From Ignavibacteria bacterium (lineage in GTDB: Bacteria > Bacteroidota > Ignavibacteria > Kapaibacteriales > UBA2268): a DNA stretch of 64,000 nt. The notes beneath the pieces were generated by a model. That model did not search any database and had not been told where the DNA came from. It saw only the letters and a program-made list of their open reading frames with translations. Made by a program: the position numbers and the translations under genes. Location: positions 1 through 64,000 of the forward strand of contig JAISJI010000064.1 of assembly GCA_031261605.1 (NCBI GenBank), written 5' to 3'. Below are positions 9,067 to 17,939 of this stretch, in pieces (within the stretch, counting starts at the first letter, position 1; each line of letters begins with the position of its first letter).

Positions 9067-11019
9067 TTATTTTGATTTGGAAATGCGATTAGCAATTTGC
9101 TCAGTATCCAAAATAAGGACAGTTTTATCTCCATACTGTGCTGCTCCCAACGAATATGGAACTTTGGATAATACACCGGTAAGCCGTTTTGGCGAAAGCA
9201 TTGCATTCCCCACTACATCATCGCAATACAATTTATATACTTTTTTTTGCAATGAAAAAAGCACATATTTACTATTATGATTTTTTTTATTAGAAACTGG
9301 CAACTTGCTATTGAAAAGGTGTGCTAAATTTGCTGATGGGCAATATTTATTAATGTTTTTAGTTGTAATCTGCTCAGAAGAATCAGGCAAAATGGCGTAA
9401 TAATTAGTATCTGCTTTCAAAACCAAATAGTTACACAAACAATTCTCCATCTGAAATCTAAACTTTATTACGTTTTCCTTAGCATTATTGAGGAATACAC
9501 GACCACCAGCCGACTGTGCAAATTTAATTGTATCTTTTAATAATTTTATCTGCTGATTAACCAATGACTTACGTCCATTATCAGTAAAAATTAATTCAAA
9601 AATACCGGAATGCGAACTTATATAAATATTTATAGATTGTTGCACTATCTTGTTGTTTTTCATATCGTTATCGCTATATATATTACAAACTATAATATGC
9701 CGTAAAACCGTAGGTATTATCGTTTCAAAAAGCGACCATAAATCAGCAGTCACCATTACGTTAATGCCTGATATTTTTAGGGTTACAGATTTATTAACCG
9801 AATCAGCAATTGCTTCTACATACTCCTTAATGCCAATAGTAAAATTAGAAAATGGCTTAGACCTCAACTCATCAATTTTTTCATAAATATTTTTTGAGAG
9901 CATAGAAGCATTAGCAATAGTATCAGATATTTGATTAGATAAAGATTGCAATAACTCCTTATTTTTATCAATATTAGCAACAATATTTTCAAGAATTTTA
10001 GACGGCAAATTGGTAGAAATATTTTTAATTAAGTCATTTAATTGCAGTGGAATAGCATTAATATCACGATAAATATTATTTGAAGACAGAAGTAACTCAT
10101 TTAATTTTTGTGATTTAAATAAAAGAAACGATATATCATTGTAATTTATAGTTTTATTAATTGAAATTGCTCTATCAGCTTCATTTGATTGTAAATTAGA
10201 TATATTTTTAATAGAATTATTATCTGTAAAACTATTTAACATATTAATATAATTGTCTATTACATCAAATTGATTTACTGCTCCATCAAATACTTTCACC
10301 GAACTATCATTAGCAATTTGCTTTAAATCATTTGCGGTTTTCTTTATGCTATTAATCTGCTCATTTGATAAAGTAACAGTGTTATTTCTTGATAACTTAA
10401 CGGAATTTTCGAGCATTGTTATTAGTTGCGAAACCTCTTTTAAGTCAAATTTTTGCGTTTCATTATTATTATCAATTTTTACTTCACGCTCGGATGGAAT
10501 AAAAGTATTGATTTGATTGATATTATTAGAATTAACACCTATTTGATTAGAAATATTCTCATTATTTTTATCTATAACATTGTATTTATTAGTATTTATA
10601 TCATCAAACTTGAGATATGATGTTCTCTTTAACAGAGACAAATTTCTAGTAATTTGCTTACTTAATTCAATATAAATGTTTGCAATATCATTAGTTAGAA
10701 ACGATAATTCAGAAATATTATTGTAATTTATAGTACAAGTATTTGATAATAAGTCAGTTATATTAAGCAGCAAATCAATATCATTAACATTTAAAATTAT
10801 TTCTCTCTCAATAGCAGCAGATATTATAATTATCAATTCATTAGTAACTCCCAATATATTCTTTAATTGAAAATATTTCCGCAATTTTTCTATAACAATA
10901 CGCAACTGCATACGCACAGATTGTAATAATTCGGTCTGCGGAAATGCTTCAAAATCAAGAATAAGCATCTCAATTTTGCTCAAAATTGGAATAATATTAG
11001 TTGTGCTATCTATTGTCAT
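9067..11019 (-). CDS. Highly diverged CheA-like protein, predicted kinase-inactive
   Basis: LRSKPFSNFTIGIKEYVEAIADSVNKSVTLKISGINVMVTADLWSLFETIIPTVLRH resembles the CheA P3/P4 boundary (IRMVPF…VRDLARELGKEVELEIEGEDVELDR…LVHLLRN). The C-terminus KVYKLYCDDVVGNAMLSPKRLTGVLSKVPYSLGAAQYGDKTVLILDTEQI resembles the P5/CheW domain. Confidence 0.7.
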   Translation of the reverse strand: MTIDSTTNIIPILSKIEMLILDFEAFPQTELLQSVRMQLRIVIEKLRKYFQLKNILGVTNELIIIISAAIEREIILNVNDIDLLLNITDLLSNTCTINYNNISELSFLTNDIANIYIELSKQITRNLSLLKRTSYLKFDDINTNKYNVIDKNNENISNQIGVNSNNINQINTFIPSEREVKIDNNNETQKFDLKEVSQLITMLENSVKLSRNNTVTLSNEQINSIKKTANDLKQIANDSSVKVFDGAVNQFDVIDNYINMLNSFTDNNSIKNISNLQSNEADRAISINKTINYNDISFLLFKSQKLNELLLSSNNIYRDINAIPLQLNDLIKNISTNLPSKILENIVANIDKNKELLQSLSNQISDTIANASMLSKNIYEKIDELRSKPFSNFTIGIKEYVEAIADSVNKSVTLKISGINVMVTADLWSLFETIIPTVLRHIIVCNIYSDNDMKNNKIVQQSINIYISSHSGIFELIFTDNGRKSLVNQQIKLLKDTIKFAQSAGGRVFLNNAKENVIKFRFQMENCLCNYLVLKADTNYYAILPDSSEQITTKNINKYCPSANLAHLFNSKLPVSNKKNHNSKYVLFSLQKKVYKLYCDDVVGNAMLSPKRLTGVLSKVPYSLGAAQYGDKTVLILDTEQIANRISKSK

Positions 11020-11020
11020 A

Positions 11021-11527
11021 CTATTTTATATTTAGCTCTATTTCATTGAAAATACTAATTTCATTTATTAAATATATTGATTGGGAATCATAATTAATTA
11101 CTTTAGAAATATGATTAAATTCTTTTTTTTCATAATTTTCGAAAGGAAGTTTAATTTTTGAATATTTAAATTTATTATCATCAATTAATATTAATGCTTT
11201 CTGATTTCCTTTTAATATTTCCAAAAGTATTTTATTTTTATGTCTGTTAGGTATATTTATGATAGAATTAATATCTATAATATTAGCTAACTCATTGTCA
11301 AATAATATAAAACCAAATAATGAATTGCCAGCATCAAAATATTGAAATATTGATGGATAATTATTTCTAACTGCGCCTACATTTGTCAATTTAATGGCAA
11401 AATCAATCCCATCAATACTAAAAATTAATACATCTAAATATAATATATTATTAGTAGTTACTTCTGATTTTTTTGCAGCAACAGATAGCTTGGTTGGGGC
11501 ATTTTCTATAAATGATATAATTTTCAT
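11021..11527 (-). CDS. CheW-like adaptor, diverged
   Basis: DVLIFSIDGIDFAIKLTNVGAVRN…LFGFILFDNELANIIDINSIINIP…ALILIDD follows the CheW domain layout; sits 2 nt from the CheA-like gene. Confidence 0.6.
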   Translation of the reverse strand: MKIISFIENAPTKLSVAAKKSEVTTNNILYLDVLIFSIDGIDFAIKLTNVGAVRNNYPSIFQYFDAGNSLFGFILFDNELANIIDINSIINIPNRHKNKILLEILKGNQKALILIDDNKFKYSKIKLPFENYEKKEFNHISKVINYDSQSIYLINEISIFNEIELNIK

Positions 11528-11537
11528 AACTTTATAT

Positions 11538-13142
11538 TTATATATTATTAGTAGTATTTAACAATAATTGTTGTTGTAAACTTATTGTAATTTTAATATT
11601 ATCAATTACTTTTACAATATTAATATCATTATTATCTATTTTATTTTTATCTATTATAGAATTAATAAATCTATATTGCTCAATCATATTTACAGTTTTA
11701 TTATTTAATGAATTGACCAATAGCAGCAATTCATTTAATCTGTTGTCATTCAATTGGTTACACAATATTGCAACATTAATATTAATTATATTTATAAGTA
11801 TTTCAATCCCATTTATACTATCTTCTAACTTACTTATTCTATTGATGTTAGAATAAATAAGTTGATTATTATTTTCTAACTCTATAATAGCAGAATTAAT
11901 TTTTTCGAAATCATTTATGTCAATTTTATTTGATAATTTCATTAATTCCGTAATCGTATCAGTCGCATCTTTATTTTTATTTCTATAATTTTTTTCTTTA
12001 GTTTCTCCCGCTCTATGAACTATGTAACTTTCAATATTATATATAAATTTCTCGAAGGTATTTATATTCCGCCACATAAATATATTAGGACGAGATTTAA
12101 TATTAAATATTATTTTTAAGTTATTGCCATTATTATTAGTAACTAAATTATTTTCTATTCTTAATAAATTATTTATAACGTTGTTAGACCTTGAAATAAA
12201 TAGTTTTACTATTAATAGTGCGATAATTATTATCACTATAATTGTGCAACTTATTGAAATTATTGTTTTTATATCGTAATTAGCAAATAAATAATCTGAT
12301 TTATATTTTTCACTTTTTGCAATTATTAGCAAATCCAATCCTTCATAATATATTTTCCCTATGCAAACAGATGAATCTTTTTCTATGTTTATATGTCCAT
12401 TTATCATTATTTTTGTATTTTCTAATAACTGGTTGATTCCATTATATTTATTTTTAGAATTAAATACATATTGCTTATTTGTATAATCCAAAATTGAAAC
12501 TTCTCTAACTCCTTCTATATAGTCAGTTATCTTTATAAATTGGTTCATTGGTATTAAAATTACGGTTACTCCATTTAACTCGCCATTTGCATTGTGATTG
12601 CCACTATATGATATTATATATAGGATATCTTTAAATTTAACTAATCTATTAACTATTTGATTATACTTGAGTTGCGATGAAATTTTGTAATTATTCTCAA
12701 ATATTTCATCTATATATTGGGAAATCATATCTTTAAGAGAATTGTTATTGATTGATGTAGTAATTAAATTGCTTTTATTGAGTATATTTTCTATTGAAAA
12801 CAGTGCATAATGATAAGCATATCCATCATAATTTGCAGCATTATTTCCGTAAAAATTATCTGTTATCTCTTTATTTTTTAATATATTATATGAATTTTGC
12901 GATATTTCTTTGTGTATTTTTACCGTAAGTGCATTAATTGTGAATTGGATGGTCTTAAATGTATTATTTAATATTTTTATATCATTGCGGACTCCAATCT
13001 CTGAATCTGCAATTTCTTTTTCCTTTACGGCTTTTTCTATACTATCAATTTTTCCTGAATACGATAATTCAAATCCAATGAAAGCCAGAATGATTATTAC
13101 GACTGTAACGGGGATAAATATTTTTTCTAATTTTACTTCCAT
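11538..13142 (-). CDS. Membrane chemoreceptor (MCP)-like protein with a degenerate or short cytoplasmic signalling region
   Basis: N-terminal TM ([15 protein letters not shown]), large periplasmic-type region, second TM ([19 protein letters not shown]), then a helical cytoplasmic region with [31 protein letters not shown]; adjacent to CheW- and CheA-like genes. Confidence 0.5.
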   Translation of the reverse strand: [534 protein letters not shown]

Positions 13143-13284
13143 ATCTAACTCTCTGAAATATAATTTGTTATACTAATTTATGTTATTACTATGCAAATAT
13201 CGTGCCAAGTTCTTACAAATTTTATGTGGAAAAATTTATTGTTATATTTAAATTTTGAAATGTTTTTTATTTGCAAATTATTAG

Positions 13285-13290
13285 TATATT
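13285..13290 (+). promoter_or_regulatory. Putative -10-like TATATT box
   Basis: ttagTATATTgcg, 34 nt before the PqqD-like ATG. Confidence 0.4.
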
Positions 13291-13324
13291 GCGTTTCTTA
13301 ATTACGCTTTATAATTAAATTTTT

Positions 13325-13678
13325 ATGAAAAAAGAGCACAAAAAAGCAAATTTATTAGAACTTACCCCTATACACTTACTTACGCATGAATATAGAGCCG
13401 ATGGCGAAATTGATGTCCTCGTTCCTCGCTTTAAGCATTCTGTGTTTCAAAAAATATTGCCAAAGCATCGCAGCCCATATATAAAGGCGAATTTGGATGA
13501 ACTTGGCACTGCTACTTGGGAACTCATTGATGGAAAGCGGAATGTTACGGAAATTGCAGAGATGATGGTAGAGAAATATGGTGAGCGTATAGAACCTGTG
13601 CATCAGCGAGTTTCGGCGTTTATGCAGCAAATGTATCGGAATAAATTTATTTCATTTGTGGAATTTTCGGAAGATTAG
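13325..13678 (+). CDS. PqqD-family (RRE-like) protein
   Basis: KANLDELGTATWELIDGKRNVTEIAEMMVEKYG…VHQRVSAFMQQMYRNKFISF matches the PqqD-type winged-helix pattern. Confidence 0.8.
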   Translation: MKKEHKKANLLELTPIHLLTHEYRADGEIDVLVPRFKHSVFQKILPKHRSPYIKANLDELGTATWELIDGKRNVTEIAEMMVEKYGERIEPVHQRVSAFMQQMYRNKFISFVEFSED

Positions 13679-13693
13679 AAATGCTATTTTCAA

Positions 13694-16600
13694 CTACTCA
13701 ACTATTACGAACTTGCAATAGGTAACATCTCCCCCGCCATTTGTGTTGTTGGTAGCGCGAATAATATATATTCCGATACCACAAATATTGCCATTATTAT
13801 CACGCAAATCCCATTCCGTTCCTCCATTGCCATCGTATTCATCCAATGTGCGAAGCAATTTTCCTGCAATACTCTGTATTTCAATTTTTGCATTATGCGT
13901 AAGATGCCCAATGTATGCGGTGCTATGCGTAGAGAGGCGTATAGGACTTGGATAGACGTAGATTTTGGATAGCGAATTTGTGGCTAATGTAAAGCCGAGA
14001 GTATTGCCAGCACCAGCGGTCATCTTACGACCGGAGAGAGCCATTATATCTATATTTGCGGTTATTAGATAGTCCTTGCCTCGTGCCTCCAATTTTAGAT
14101 TACCAGATAAATCTATACGCAATTTATCCGTTGCAAGTATTGATATATCTGCTATTTCGCCATAAGGAGCAAGTTTATAATTAGCAATATGCGTTGCTGT
14201 GTATGTGTCTACCGCTTCGGAAAATGTGATGTATAATGTTGCTGGCGGTGCATATATTAGCGAAGTGAGGTATAGTTCATCGCTATGGACATTGCTTACA
14301 ATTACTTGTAAAGTATCGGAAATAGTAGGATTGCCGTAGTAATCTGTAATTGAACTTGCGAGCAAATAGTATGTTCCATCTTCCAAATCCTCAGCGAATA
14401 CAAGTGCTACGGAGGAATCTGTAATTAGTGAGAGGCAACTAATTGGAGAAATATTCCGCTCCAATTTTTTAAGTAAAAAACTTCCTGCTTCAATATTCAT
14501 CTGCAAACGCTCGCTATACTTGACTTTCAGCAGATTGGTATTTAGCATTGTCGCTATAAGTGGCTTTGTAATTGGCTTTGTGGTTATAGTAACTATCTCG
14601 GAGAAGTAGTTTGTTGTTTGTAATTTCACATAAGAGGTGTAATTGGTATTCGGCTGTAAATCGTTGATGTCAGCGGTGTTGTTGGCTGTTTTGTATATTG
14701 TGAAAACGGAACTTGGATTGGATAACTCGCTTGTTTCTATTATCCACAATTCGTATTCTGAGTTCTCCACTTGCCTCCATTCAAAATGTGCAGCAGTGCT
14801 AGAAATAGCGTATCCCTTGAAGTATGCGACTTCTGAACCAATTTTGTAGTCAGGAACAAACTCGTAAAACTCGGTTTCCCCGAATGTTGTAAAGCAAATT
14901 TCATTATCTCCATTCTTATCAAAATCGGCAATAACCACAGCGTTTGTATTATTCGCAGGATACGACCACATAGGCGAAAGTTGCTTGGTATCAGCATCCC
15001 ACTTCAATACATACAAATTTGGGAATGTTGCAATTACTACTTCATCGCCAGCAATTCCATCTATATTACCAGTATGAACAGCGTTTCTCATAGGTGAATA
15101 ATTTCGGACCCCCCAAATATCATCTTCAAATAATTTTGTGATGCCATTGTTATTGGCAGAGAAAACTTGGTATGTCCATAGTTCTGTTTTTCCAAGTATG
15201 CCCGATACATCATTGATTTTACCATAAGATAGATATATTATTTCATCCCTTCCATCATTATCAATATCTCCGGCTGTGATTGGTATTTGCGTAAATGTCT
15301 CTCTGTAATATGGATAATCCAACTTGTAGTAATCCTTTACAACGGCTTGGAATCCGCTAACATCAACGATGAGCAGATAATTATTTTGAGCGGTAGTTAG
15401 AGCAAGATAGTTTTTCCCATCGCTATAAAAATTTCCAACTGCAACACCATTTCGCAGTGCATATTTGCCGGTATCAATGCCATACATAAGGTCATTAATA
15501 TTTGCTTGCAGGAGTAATTGATACTTATCAGCAACGTAAGAATAGATGTAGAACGAGTTCCAGTTGTCGCAAAATAGAATCTCGTCTTTGCCGTCTCCAT
15601 CAAAATCAAATAGCCCTTCGCAATACATTGCATCGTAGTTGGAGGTAGAAAATATTTGGTTGCTAAACTGGGACTCCCCCGCTGCTTGCGGTTGATAAAG
15701 AGCACTGTTGCCATAGTATCCAGTCATTATTTCTAATATGCCATCTCCATTGGAATCGCCAATGCCTTGTGCGTATCCGTTAGATTGGCTGCTATCTACT
15801 GCTACTATTGCTGTATCATCTAATTTGTAAATGTATAACTTGCCTACATCATCAATACTAAATGGGCTTGCAAGTATTTCATTATCACCGAAAGTGGATT
15901 TGTATAAATAAGATGATGCAAATGAGTATGGCTTTTTAGTAAAGGTGTAGGAATCAAAATGGTCGGAGCGTCTTCTAAATTCAAATGGCTGGCGCGCTAC
16001 CAATTCTGTAGTTGGCACGTATGCTTCTACATATCCTTCTATATCCGTATCTATGGGAATATTCTCAACGGCGAGTGAATGATTATCGGTTATGTATTCA
16101 TTAGATATAACTGCGTGATAGTTTGTGTCAGCGGAATTTTTATCTTTGTAATATATTGTTGCGATGGTTGGAATATTTGTTTTTATATTGAACAAGGGAA
16201 TACGATTGTCGTAATAATATGGCTGGTAAATTTCAAAATCTGTAATTTTAAGTAAAGTGGAATCCGTGCATAAGCCAATGTGAATTCGGTCTTCAAAGGT
16301 ATTTCCATTTTTCAAATTAAGTGTTAAACTAATGGTGTATGTTTCAATTTTGTCTTTGAGTTGCTTATCAAACAATGCCGTAGCAAGATTACATAGATGT
16401 CCGTCAATGACTACCATTGACGATGGTGCAGAGATTGTATCCCAAGTTTTTCCATTTGCAGAAATTCGCACAAGCCACGTATCTATCAATGGAGTAGCCG
16501 TAGAGCCGGTAATAGTAATGGTATCGGTATGTGATAAATTTATGATGCTGTTGTGAAATGGTGTAGCGATTTCTATTTTTGTCTTTGCAATGTTCTGCAA

Positions 16601-17806
16601 AGCAGCATAAGCATTCACTATTCCGGCACCATATTCAGGTGTCCAACCGTTAGCAACTTGCGTTGCGGTATTTTGGATTATCCCTTTTATATCAGTTGGT
16701 GTGAGTGTTACATCTTTCTCTAAAAGCATTGCTACAACAGCGGAAACAATAGGAGCGGAAAAAGAAGTGCCATTGTTATATGTCCATTCATTGTTCAATG
16801 TGGCGACGTAGATATTTGCACCGGGGGCAGTTATTGTTAATCTATCGCCATAGTTAAAAATACGGCGTTGTTGTTGGTCGCATCCGCCAACGGAAATTAC
16901 TTCTGGATAGTCGGATGGAAAGTGTGGCGTTGTCTTACCTTCATTGCCAGCAGAAGCAACAACAACGCAGTTCATAGCAAAAGCAAATTTAATTGCCGTA
17001 TGCAAAAGCGGTGAGTCGTCATACTCGCCACTACTAAGATTTATTACATTTGCACCATTCAGAACAGCATATACAATAGCATTTGCTATATCTTTGCATT
17101 CGGAATTTCCAGATACATCGTGCGTCCGTAATGCCATAATTTTTGTATTTGGAGCAACACTTAGAACAACGCTTGCGACTTGTGTTCCGTGTCTATGCTC
17201 ATCGTATGGGTCTGGGTCAGGAGTGCGAGTATCTCCTTGTATGATAACTGCTTTATTTATGAAATCATATCCAATTACATCATCTATATAGCCATTGCCA
17301 TCATCGTCAATACCATTAATATCACCAAAGTCAAATATGCCATTGCCATTCAAATCTTCTAGTGGATTAACCCATAACTTGTTAGTAAATACGGAGTCGT
17401 TGTAATCAATACCGGTATCCAACACAGCAACGACAATACCATTTCCGGTTGCTAACTTCCAAGCATCCATTGCTTTAATTGTAGTGAGATACCAGCGTTT
17501 TGTATCAACTTGCGAAGTGGTCTTAGCTGTATCTATACTTAATATTGATGTCGGGATAGTGTGCTTGTGGTGTATGTGGGCTGGAACAATGTAATAGGAT
17601 TGCAATTCGGAAAGCAGAAGTTGTGCTTGCGTAGGAATGTTTAGTTTGTCTAATTTTCTTGCATCAATTTTAACTACGGGTTCATAATTATCGCTAATAT
17701 GCTCATTTGGGCTTAACTTAACAATGCAAACATCTGGTTTAGCAGATGCAGATAACATTGCAAGGAATAATAAAATTGAGAATATATGTGTAAGTATTTT
17801 TAGCAT
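13694..17806 (-). CDS. Subtilisin-like S8 peptidase with FG-GAP/VCBS-type repeats and T9SS sorting domain
   Basis: VVAVLDTGIDYND (Asp), HRHGTQVASVVLSVAPNTKIMALR (His), NGTSFSAPIVSAVVAML (Ser); GDSNGDGILEIMTGYYG-type repeats; C-terminal YVYPSPIRL…KFVIVE. Confidence 0.92.
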   Translation of the reverse strand: MLKILTHIFSILLFLAMLSASAKPDVCIVKLSPNEHISDNYEPVVKIDARKLDKLNIPTQAQLLLSELQSYYIVPAHIHHKHTIPTSILSIDTAKTTSQVDTKRWYLTTIKAMDAWKLATGNGIVVAVLDTGIDYNDSVFTNKLWVNPLEDLNGNGIFDFGDINGIDDDGNGYIDDVIGYDFINKAVIIQGDTRTPDPDPYDEHRHGTQVASVVLSVAPNTKIMALRTHDVSGNSECKDIANAIVYAVLNGANVINLSSGEYDDSPLLHTAIKFAFAMNCVVVASAGNEGKTTPHFPSDYPEVISVGGCDQQQRRIFNYGDRLTITAPGANIYVATLNNEWTYNNGTSFSAPIVSAVVAMLLEKDVTLTPTDIKGIIQNTATQVANGWTPEYGAGIVNAYAALQNIAKTKIEIATPFHNSIINLSHTDTITITGSTATPLIDTWLVRISANGKTWDTISAPSSMVVIDGHLCNLATALFDKQLKDKIETYTISLTLNLKNGNTFEDRIHIGLCTDSTLLKITDFEIYQPYYYDNRIPLFNIKTNIPTIATIYYKDKNSADTNYHAVISNEYITDNHSLAVENIPIDTDIEGYVEAYVPTTELVARQPFEFRRRSDHFDSYTFTKKPYSFASSYLYKSTFGDNEILASPFSIDDVGKLYIYKLDDTAIVAVDSSQSNGYAQGIGDSNGDGILEIMTGYYGNSALYQPQAAGESQFSNQIFSTSNYDAMYCEGLFDFDGDGKDEILFCDNWNSFYIYSYVADKYQLLLQANINDLMYGIDTGKYALRNGVAVGNFYSDGKNYLALTTAQNNYLLIVDVSGFQAVVKDYYKLDYPYYRETFTQIPITAGDIDNDGRDEIIYLSYGKINDVSGILGKTELWTYQVFSANNNGITKLFEDDIWGVRNYSPMRNAVHTGNIDGIAGDEVVIATFPNLYVLKWDADTKQLSPMWSYPANNTNAVVIADFDKNGDNEICFTTFGETEFYEFVPDYKIGSEVAYFKGYAISSTAAHFEWRQVENSEYELWIIETSELSNPSSVFTIYKTANNTADINDLQPNTNYTSYVKLQTTNYFSEIVTITTKPITKPLIATMLNTNLLKVKYSERLQMNIEAGSFLLKKLERNISPISCLSLITDSSVALVFAEDLEDGTYYLLASSITDYYGNPTISDTLQVIVSNVHSDELYLTSLIYAPPATLYITFSEAVDTYTATHIANYKLAPYGEIADISILATDKLRIDLSGNLKLEARGKDYLITANIDIMALSGRKMTAGAGNTLGFTLATNSLSKIYVYPSPIRLSTHSTAYIGHLTHNAKIEIQSIAGKLLRTLDEYDGNGGTEWDLRDNNGNICGIGIYIIRATNNTNGGGDVTYCKFVIVE

Positions 17807-17939
17807 AATTGAAGTAAATATGTAAAAGCATTAAACCCCAAATATACAAAAATTGACATATAATATAGTTATAGATTTATAATTATGTGGTATATTACCA
17901 ATCTTTAAATTTACATTTGTCGAACTAATTGGTGAATTA

